A stretch of 5,255 nt of DNA. Origin: Verrucomicrobiota bacterium. Lineage in GTDB: Bacteria > Verrucomicrobiota > Verrucomicrobiia > Opitutales > UBA953. Each line of letters begins with the position of its first letter. Positions within the stretch are counted from its first letter, which is position 1. The position numbers and the translations under genes were made by a program. Of the stretch, positions 1 through 5,255 are shown one piece after another. The DNA lies in assembly GCA_009917805.1 (NCBI GenBank), contig RGES01000102.1, positions 1-5,255 on the forward strand. The letters are read 5' to 3'. The notes beneath the pieces were generated by a model that worked only from the letters and a program-made list of their open reading frames with translations, had not been told where the DNA came from and searched no databases.

Positions 1-1258
1 CAAGCTCGACGGCCGCAAGGCCCTGCCGCAGATCGACAAGATCCAGGGCAACGTCGACGGCGTGATCCTGACGCACTGCCACCTCGACCACCTGGGCTCG
101 CTCCCCCTGCTGCTCAAGCAGCATCCGTCGTCGCGCGTCTACGCCTCGGCCGCCACCACCCTCTTCGTCCGCCGCCTGCTCAGCAATTCCATCCAGGTGA
201 TGAAGCGCCAGCGCGAGGAGACCGGCAACCAGGACTACCCGCTCTACGTCGAGACCGACGTCGAACGCGTCGAACACGCGCTCGCGGCGGTGCCCATCGC
301 CAATCCGCGCGTCATCGGCCGCGGCGGCGAGGAAGTCGCCCTCACCATGCACCTCGCGGGCCACGTCGCCGGCGCGGTGGGCTGCCTCATCGAACACCGC
401 AAGAAGAAGCACTTCTTCACGGGCGACGTCCACTTCCAGGCCCAGCGCACCGTCGCCGGCGCCAACTTCCCGCGCACGCCCGTCGACACGCTGGTGATGG
501 AATGCACCCGCGGCGCGACGACCACGGTGCCCGACTTCAAACGCGGCCGCGAAGAACAACGCCTCATCAAGGCCATCAACGCGGTCTGCGACGAAGGCGG
601 CTCGGTGCTCCTGCCGGCCTTCGCCTTCGGCCGCATGCAGGAGATCCTGCTCCTGCTCCAGGAAGCCGCCGACGCCGGCGACCTCGCCGACGTGCCGATC
701 TTCTGCTCGGGCCTGGGCATGGACCTCTGCGACTACCTCGACGCGGCCAGCAAGAAGACGAAGCAGGTGAAGTTCAGCCGCCAGGTCCTCCGCGACCTCG
801 GTATCCTGCCGCTGTCCCGCAAGTACACGCAGCCCGGCAAGAACATGCCCGAACGCGGCATCTACCTCCTCTCGAGCGGCATGCTCGTCGAGAAGACCCC
901 GGCCTGGCGCGTCGCCGCCAACATGCTCGACCACGAGGAGAACGCGGTGTTCTTCGTCGGCTACTGCGATCCCGAGACCCCGGGCGGCGAACTGATCGGC
1001 ATGAACCCCGGCGGCGAATTCAAGTTCAAGTCCCTCGACCACACCTCGACGCTGCGCGCCAAGGTCGAACGCTTCCACCTGAGCGGCCACGCCGACCGCG
1101 AAGAGCTCGTCGACTTCGCGAAGGCCCTCGCGCCGAAGGACATCGTCCTGACGCACGGCGACCCGCCCGCCCGCGCCTGGATGAAGGAGACCCTCGCCGC
1201 CGCGATGCCCGGCACGCGCGTGCACGACCCCGAACCGGGCGTCCCCCTGGACCTGTGA
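1..1258 (+). CDS. Beta-CASP metallo-beta-lactamase-fold hydrolase, probable RNA nuclease (5' end outside window)
   Basis: The reading frame is already open at the left edge (first full codon at base 2), so the N-terminus is missing; 418 residues are visible. A GTG at base 62 is not the true start, because it lies only four codons before the metal-binding motif and coding sequence continues upstream. Counting from base 2, the zinc ligands are: HCHLDH at 25-30 (motif 2), His121 in LAGHVAG (motif 3), and Asp142 in FTGDVHF (motif 4). The beta-CASP signatures follow: acidic Glu167 in MECTRG (motif A), His363 in SGHADREE (motif B) and His385 in VLTHGD (motif C). The C-terminus, with HDPEPG, is typical of the family. 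Known members (CPSF73-like proteins, RNase J relatives) are zinc-dependent RNA endo- or exonucleases of the cytoplasm. RNA as substrate is inferred from family. Motif A reads ECTRG rather than the more usual ESTYG. The stop overlaps the start of the downstream amidase by four bases, suggesting one operon. Confidence 0.9.
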   Translation, partial: KLDGRKALPQIDKIQGNVDGVILTHCHLDHLGSLPLLLKQHPSSRVYASAATTLFVRRLLSNSIQVMKRQREETGNQDYPLYVETDVERVEHALAAVPIANPRVIGRGGEEVALTMHLAGHVAGAVGCLIEHRKKKHFFTGDVHFQAQRTVAGANFPRTPVDTLVMECTRGATTTVPDFKRGREEQRLIKAINAVCDEGGSVLLPAFAFGRMQEILLLLQEAADAGDLADVPIFCSGLGMDLCDYLDAASKKTKQVKFSRQVLRDLGILPLSRKYTQPGKNMPERGIYLLSSGMLVEKTPAWRVAANMLDHEENAVFFVGYCDPETPGGELIGMNPGGEFKFKSLDHTSTLRAKVERFHLSGHADREELVDFAKALAPKDIVLTHGDPPARAWMKETLAAAMPGTRVHDPEPGVPLDL

Positions 1259-2532
1259 GCCTGCTGCCGCAGTCCGTCGAAGACTGGCGTGAGTTCACCC
1301 TCACGCGCGGTCCTCGCATGGCGGCGGAAGCCTTCCTGATCAAGCTGGGCGCGCTCGGGGCCGCAGAACAACGCGCGGCGCTCTGCGGCTTGCCCGACGT
1401 CGCCACGCTGACCCGCCGCTTCGAGGCGGCCTGGCCGCTCCGCGAAGCCGCGCTCGGCGGCGTGCCGTTCCTGACGAAGGACCTCTACTTCCGCGCGGGC
1501 GAACCGACCTACGCCGGCTCGACGTTCCTGCCCGAAGAGATCGGCGCGCCTCGCGCTTCCTCCTCGCTGCCCGCGGCCTTCGAGGCTGACGCCGGCGCGA
1601 TCGAATGCGGACGGACCCAGCTCAACGAATTCGCGTTCGGACTGACCGGCGAGAATCCGCACTCCGGCGACTGCCCTCATCCGGAACACCCCGAACTGCT
1701 TTCCGGCGGCTCGAGTTCCGGCTCGGCCTTCGCCGTCGCGCGCGGGCTCGTCCCCTTCGCGCTCGCGACGGACACCGCCGGCTCGATCCGCGTCCCCTGC
1801 GGCTACTGCGGCGTCTGGGGCCTGCGCCTTTCGCCCGACGTCGCCCCCGTCGGCGACATCTTCCCGCTTTCGCCAGGCTATGACACCCAAGGCTGGATCA
1901 CCCGCACCGCCAAGGACCTCCGCCAGGTCTCGGCCGCCGTGCTCGGCGAGGCCCCGCCCGCCGGCGCCGGACTCTGGGCCGGCGACCTCGGCCTCGGCAT
2001 CCCCGCGGACGACCTCGCCGCCATGCGCGCGGTGGCCATGCAGGCCGGCGCGCAGGAAGACGTGGCCGCGACGATGCTCCTGCGTCTCGCGCTCACGGAA
2101 GCGGCGGACGCCTACCCGATCCTCGGCGGCCATGCCGCCGCCCGCGTGCACGCCGCCTGGCTGGAACGCCGCCGGGCCGAATACGATCCGGTCGTCTGGG
2201 AGCGCCTCGACGTCGGCCGCCGCCGCACCTACGACGAACTCCGCGCCGCCGAAGCCGTGCGCGCCCGCGTCATCGACGCCTTCCGCACGGTCTTCCGCCG
2301 GCACCACTTCATCGCCCTGCCCGCGACCTTCGGCGGCGCGGTCCGCAAGGCCGACTCCGACGCGACGCATCGCCGCCGCCTGCTCGCGCTCAACGCGCCG
2401 GCCTCGCTGGCCGGACTGCCCGCCCTCGCCGCGCCTGCGCGGCTGCCGAACGGCCTCACGGCCGGCGTGCAATTCCTGTTCCCCGACATGGCGAACTTCG
2501 GCTGGGACACCGTCCTCGGCCGCTTCGGCTGA
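1255..2532 (+). CDS. Amidase-signature family hydrolase, AMI1-like
   Basis: A 425-residue serine amidase that would hydrolyse a C-N amide bond of an unidentified substrate, probably in the cytoplasm since no signal peptide is visible. The Ser-cisSer-Lys triad is complete: Lys75 in FLTKDLY, cis-Ser153 in SGGSSSGS (150-157) and nucleophile Ser177 in DTAGSIRVP. The 24-residue spacing between the two serines matches what I recall for GatA and FAAH. The GGSSSGS variant, the GENPHSG segment just before it, and the GYCGVWG and YDTQGW segments after it recall plant and bacterial AMI1/TOC64-type amidases (indole-3-acetamide hydrolases). The protein is shorter than GatA and has no gatB or gatC beside it, so a role in tRNA amidation is unlikely. 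The start is taken as GTG at 1255 because it forms a GTGA overlap with the upstream stop. No Shine-Dalgarno sequence precedes it, which fits translational coupling. An in-frame ATG at 1318 is the alternative and would leave the catalytic core intact. Substrate is unknown. Confidence 0.9.
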   Translation: MSLLPQSVEDWREFTLTRGPRMAAEAFLIKLGALGAAEQRAALCGLPDVATLTRRFEAAWPLREAALGGVPFLTKDLYFRAGEPTYAGSTFLPEEIGAPRASSSLPAAFEADAGAIECGRTQLNEFAFGLTGENPHSGDCPHPEHPELLSGGSSSGSAFAVARGLVPFALATDTAGSIRVPCGYCGVWGLRLSPDVAPVGDIFPLSPGYDTQGWITRTAKDLRQVSAAVLGEAPPAGAGLWAGDLGLGIPADDLAAMRAVAMQAGAQEDVAATMLLRLALTEAADAYPILGGHAAARVHAAWLERRRAEYDPVVWERLDVGRRRTYDELRAAEAVRARVIDAFRTVFRRHHFIALPATFGGAVRKADSDATHRRRLLALNAPASLAGLPALAAPARLPNGLTAGVQFLFPDMANFGWDTVLGRFG

Positions 2533-3981
2533 TCAGAGACGCTTGCGGCGCATGTGCGCCGAAGGCTGGCCCAGCGCTTCGCGATACTTCGCGACGGTGC
2601 GGCGGGCGATCTGGACGCCGCGCTTGCGCAGCTCGGCGGTGATCGCCTCGTCGGCCAGGGGCTCGGCGGGGTTCTCGCGGGCGAGGATGTCGGCGATCAT
2701 CTCCTGGACGCCTTCCTGGGCCACGGTGCCGCCGTCGGAGGTCGAGACGCCGGAGGTGAAGAACCAGCGGAACTCGCGGAGGCCGTGCGGCGTGAGCATC
2801 CACTTGTTGGCCGCGGCGCGACCGACGGTGGTCTCATGCACGCCCATCTCCTTGGCGACGTCGGTCATGGTCAGCGGACGGAGCTTGGCCGGGCCGTGTT
2901 CGAAGAAGTCGGCCTGACGTTCGACGATGATATGGGCGAGCTTCTCGATCGTGCGCTGGCGTTCCTCGATCGCCCCGATGAGGAACTTGCCCTGTCGCAT
3001 GCGCTCGAGGATGTAGGCGCGCTCCTTTTCGCCGAGGGCCTGGCCGGCGAGCATGTCCTTGTAGGCCGGGACGAGGCGGAGGCGCGGGACGTGGCGGTCG
3101 TCCATGGTGACCTTCCACTTGCCGTCCTCGGCCTGCTCGACGGTGGCGTCGGGCGTGACGACGCGGTTGTCGTCGCGGGCGAAACGGCGGGCGGGCACGG
3201 TCTCGAGCTTGGCGAGCTCGGCCAGCGCCTCGCGGATGTCGTCGAGTTCGACGTCGAGCACGCGGGCGCATTCCTCGAGACGGCGGCCCATCATGGGCTC
3301 CCAGCAGTCGCTGATGAGACGGGCGGCGGTGGAAAGACCTCGGCCACGCTGACGCAGCTGCGCGAGGAAGCATTCGCGCAGGTCGCGGGCGCCGATGCCG
3401 GGCGGGTCGAAGCCCATCAGCAGCGTATGGGCCGTCATGACGGCGTCGTACGGCTGGCCGGAGCGCAGGGCGACGGTCGAAAGGTCCTCCTCGACGAAGC
3501 CGCGTTCGTCGAGCGAAGCGATCAGGAGCTTGAGGGCTTCCTGGACGGCGGGATCGTCGGACGCCGTGCGGGCCTGATCGGCGAGGTGCTCGGAAAGCGA
3601 GGATTCGCCCGTGGCCGACTCCATCATGTGGCGACGGCGCTCCTCGTCCTCCTGGGTGTAGCCCTGCGAACGGATCTCCTCGTAGTAGCTCTCGTCCCAG
3701 TCTTCCTTCATGCGCTTCAGCGCGTCGAAATCGTCGTCGCCAAGGGACAGTTCGCGCGGCCCGTCTTCCTCCGGCTCCTCGCGCGAGACAGGCGCGTCCA
3801 GGCTCTCGTTGCCCGTCGGCTCGACTTCTTCCAGCAAGGGATTGGCGGCCATCTCCTCGGAAATCTCACGCAGGAGCTCGGCCGCCGGTACCTGGAGGAT
3901 GCGGAGCGACTGACGAAGCTGCGGCGTGAGGACAAGTCCTTGGACCTGCTTCTGCGATTGATTGATACCCGGATTGGCCAT
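2533..3981 (-). CDS. rpoN: RNA polymerase sigma-54 factor RpoN
   Basis: Alternative sigma factor that directs RNA polymerase to -24/-12 promoters and requires an AAA+ enhancer-binding activator to open DNA. The 482 residues compare with about 480 for typical family members. Domains in order: Gln-rich region I at about 8-52, with LVLTPQLRQSLRILQ (16-30) and NPLLEE, which contacts the activator; acidic region II at about 53-120; core-binding domain at about 125-320, with the family segment FDPPGIGARDLRE (191-203); DNA-binding domain with a helix-turn-helix at about 371-395 (DVAKEMGVHETTVGR); and the RpoN box ARRTVAKYRE at 459-468, which recognises the -24 element. All regions are present, so the protein should be functional. 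The ATG at 3981 is chosen because region I begins a few residues later, although no clear Shine-Dalgarno sequence precedes it. The frame stays open further upstream, and an ATG at 4041 would add 20 residues with no family resemblance. Both neighbours are in the opposite orientation, so the gene is transcribed alone. Confidence 0.97.
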   Translation of the reverse strand: MANPGINQSQKQVQGLVLTPQLRQSLRILQVPAAELLREISEEMAANPLLEEVEPTGNESLDAPVSREEPEEDGPRELSLGDDDFDALKRMKEDWDESYYEEIRSQGYTQEDEERRRHMMESATGESSLSEHLADQARTASDDPAVQEALKLLIASLDERGFVEEDLSTVALRSGQPYDAVMTAHTLLMGFDPPGIGARDLRECFLAQLRQRGRGLSTAARLISDCWEPMMGRRLEECARVLDVELDDIREALAELAKLETVPARRFARDDNRVVTPDATVEQAEDGKWKVTMDDRHVPRLRLVPAYKDMLAGQALGEKERAYILERMRQGKFLIGAIEERQRTIEKLAHIIVERQADFFEHGPAKLRPLTMTDVAKEMGVHETTVGRAAANKWMLTPHGLREFRWFFTSGVSTSDGGTVAQEGVQEMIADILARENPAEPLADEAITAELRKRGVQIARRTVAKYREALGQPSAHMRRKRL

Positions 3982-4093
3982 CGAACGAGCCACAGCAAAA
4001 ACGGTTCCGGGCCGTTTTGCAAAGGGTATCGCTGCGCCCATTCGTCTTGCGTAACCATCGGCGGACAGCAGACTTGGAAAGACCCGAAGAGGG
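3982..4093. promoter_or_regulatory. Divergent intergenic region between rpoN and the GYF_2 gene
   Basis: This 112-base gap is the only non-coding stretch of note. It separates two divergently oriented genes, so promoters for both should lie in or near it. It is visibly richer in A and T runs than the flanking genes and contains an inverted repeat near the rpoN end. I found no convincing -35/-10 pair on either strand and no GG-N10-GC sigma-54 signature that I would defend. The promoter role is inferred from gene orientation only. Confidence 0.5.
3995..4020. repeat. Inverted repeat or hairpin just upstream of rpoN
   Basis: Arms AAAACGG (3998-4004) and CCGTTTT (4012-4018) are perfect inverted complements around a 7-base spacer, TTCCGGG. 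The pairing extends outward to GC...GC (3995-4020) if one extra A in the left arm is bulged. The element ends 13 bases before the rpoN ATG, so in an rpoN transcript it would form a stem-loop in the leader close to the ribosome-binding region. At the DNA level it could equally be an operator for a dimeric regulator. A terminator is less likely here, since neither neighbouring gene is transcribed towards it. Confidence 0.55.
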
Positions 4094-5255
4094 ATGGAAC
4101 ACGCCCGCATGCGCCACTTCTCACTCCTCATCGGCGAAGAAACCCGCGGCCCGCTCACCGAGGACGAGATCGCGACGATGATCGCCGAAGGGGCGCTCAC
4201 CGCCGACCAGCTCTGCATGCCGGAAGGGACGCAGGATTGGGTACCGCTCTCCGACCATTTCAAGTTCGGCGGCCCGCTGAAGCTCAAGCGGACGAAGCCC
4301 GTCGCCAACGAGGCCGAAGAAGAGGTCGCGGCCGCGCGGCTCGACCCGGAAACCCGCCGCCGCCTCCTGCTCTACGGCTTGGCCGAACCGGCCAGCGTCG
4401 ACACCTTCACGCAGGTCCAGGCGATGCTGGCCCTTGCCGACCATGAACAGAAACTCACCGCGACGAACCGCCGGTATCGCCTGGTCGGCGTCGCCAGCCT
4501 CGCCGCGATGATGGCCGTCGGCGCCGTGCTCGGCCTTTCCCGCGGCTTCGGCGGCGACGTGCTCGCCTTGGCCGGCGGACTCTTCGTCAAGGAAGAGATC
4601 AGCGCGCGGACCAGCCTGCTGGTGCTCCGCAGCGAGATCGGCCAGTTCGCCGAACTCAAGACCCGCGCCGAACGCGCCGTCTTCGAGAAGCCCCGCGGCG
4701 GCTCGCCCGGCTTCAACGTCATCGCCAGCCGCCTGCGCATCGACCCCTACTCCTCCTTCTCGCTGCGCGGCCAGCTCGACACCTCGCCGCTGACCCGGCG
4801 CCTCGCGCCTTGGGGCCTGAAGCTCGACGGCGACCGCCGCGTCACCGTCCTGCGCGAGGCGCCCCCCGCGAAGGTCGCGGCCCTCCTCAAGGACCAGTCG
4901 GAGCTCCTCGACGATGTCCTGGCGCCGACCCTCGACGAACCCGGTTTCGCCAAGCTCTTCGCCGAGGTGCTCGGCACCTTCCCCTCGGCGGGCTTCCCCG
5001 AATCGGCCCGTCTCCGCGCGGAGGCCGAAGGCATGCGGATGAGCGGGCTCAAGATCTTCATCGACCGCGTCGATTTCCGCGCGCAGGCCGCGAGCACCCT
5101 GACCGCCCAGAAGACCTGGGCGACCCAGCTCGAGGAATTCTCCGGACGCCTCAAGGCGCTCCAAGCCAAGGTCTACGCCCTGACTTCGCCGGCGGCCCGC
5201 CGTCAGCGGTGGAGCCAGTTCAACGCGGGCCCGGGCGCCGAACTCGCCGCCTGGA
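4094..5255 (+). CDS. GYF_2-domain protein with one transmembrane segment (3' end outside window)
   Basis: The frame runs off the right edge with 387 codons visible. Residues about 7-56 form a GYF_2 (DUF4339-type) domain, recognised by the G-x-x-x-RGPLT element, the middle IAEGALTADQL segment and the closing EGTQDWVPLSD. These domains are thought to be small protein- or peptide-binding modules and often sit at the N-terminus of bacterial membrane proteins. A charged linker follows, then one hydrophobic helix at about 130-148 (LVGVASLAAMMAVGAVLGL) preceded by Arg-rich residues (NRRYR). By the positive-inside rule this suggests GYF_2 in the cytoplasm and the rest outside. The region after the helix is hydrophilic, with Leu-, Glu- and Lys-rich helical stretches (about 165-195 and near the end), and I recognise no domain there. 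An in-frame TAA at 4052-4054 makes ATG 4094 the first possible start. ATG 4109, which places Met directly before the domain, is equally plausible. AAGAGGG abuts ATG 4094 and is badly spaced for either start. Function unknown. Confidence 0.85.
   Translation, partial: MEHARMRHFSLLIGEETRGPLTEDEIATMIAEGALTADQLCMPEGTQDWVPLSDHFKFGGPLKLKRTKPVANEAEEEVAAARLDPETRRRLLLYGLAEPASVDTFTQVQAMLALADHEQKLTATNRRYRLVGVASLAAMMAVGAVLGLSRGFGGDVLALAGGLFVKEEISARTSLLVLRSEIGQFAELKTRAERAVFEKPRGGSPGFNVIASRLRIDPYSSFSLRGQLDTSPLTRRLAPWGLKLDGDRRVTVLREAPPAKVAALLKDQSELLDDVLAPTLDEPGFAKLFAEVLGTFPSAGFPESARLRAEAEGMRMSGLKIFIDRVDFRAQAASTLTAQKTWATQLEEFSGRLKALQAKVYALTSPAARRQRWSQFNAGPGAELAAW

Noticed and set aside
502..1254. Upstream extension of the amidase frame through the beta-CASP gene, which would suggest a much longer protein
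   Set aside because: The translated extension is Arg/Pro-rich out-of-frame reading of the beta-CASP gene. Amidase-like sequence begins only after 1255.
961..2472. A 503-codon open frame on the minus strand opposite the amidase and the end of the beta-CASP gene
   Set aside because: It spans two well-supported plus-strand genes, has low-complexity Gly/Arg/Ala composition and shows no motif.
3995..4020. Intrinsic terminator reading of the hairpin
   Set aside because: Both neighbouring genes are transcribed away from it, so no transcript in this window would end there, although the stem does precede a short T run on neither strand in a convincing way.
3982..4041. A longer sigma-54 starting at ATG 4041
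   Set aside because: The extra 20 residues do not resemble region I and would place the inverted repeat inside the gene. The start at 3981 gives the usual family length, though this is not proven.
4017..4057. Possible sigma-70 promoter elements (TTGCAA, then weak AT-containing hexamers) for the GYF_2 gene
   Set aside because: No -10 hexamer at acceptable spacing matches the consensus well enough, so I do not call a promoter.
2554..4446. A 630-codon open frame on the plus strand opposite rpoN
   Set aside because: It is the antisense shadow of rpoN produced by GC-rich third positions. Its translation is repetitive in Gly, Ala, Val, Asp and Glu with no recognisable domain, while the minus strand encodes an intact sigma-54.
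4121..5164. A 347-codon open frame on the minus strand opposite the GYF_2 gene
   Set aside because: The plus strand carries a recognisable GYF_2 domain and a membrane helix. The minus frame is Gly/Ala/Glu-rich without any domain.

Overview
This is a 5.25 kb stretch of a GC-rich bacterial chromosome. By eye about two thirds of the bases are G or C, with strong G/C preference at third codon positions in every gene. It is densely coding, with only one real intergenic gap of about 110 bp. I see no mobile element, CRISPR array, tRNA or rRNA. Protein style and gene mix (a beta-CASP metallo-hydrolase, an AMI1-like amidase, sigma-54, a GYF_2 membrane protein) make me think of the Verrucomicrobiota, perhaps Opitutae. 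That is recalled impression rather than demonstrated fact, and another GC-rich Gram-negative lineage is possible.

Layout: (1) Bases 1-1258, plus strand: the 3' part of a beta-CASP metallo-beta-lactamase-fold protein, probably an RNA-processing nuclease, with its N-terminus cut by the window edge. (2) Bases 1255-2532, plus strand: an amidase-signature hydrolase with a complete Lys-Ser-Ser triad, beginning in a GTGA overlap with the previous stop, so the two probably form a translationally coupled operon. (3) Bases 2533-3981, minus strand: a complete rpoN (sigma-54), whose stop codon directly abuts the amidase stop codon. (4) Bases 3982-4093: a divergent intergenic region with a clear inverted repeat close to the rpoN start. 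(5) Bases 4094 to the right edge, plus strand: a GYF_2-domain protein with one predicted membrane segment and a long C-terminal region of unknown function, cut by the right edge.

The first two genes form one transcription unit. Sigma-54 is convergent with them and divergent from the GYF_2 gene, so it must be transcribed alone. It lacks the lpt-rpoN-hpf-ptsN neighbourhood familiar from Proteobacteria. There is no sign of a defence system or other exotic multi-gene system here. The least explained parts are the GYF_2 membrane protein and the inverted repeat next to rpoN.
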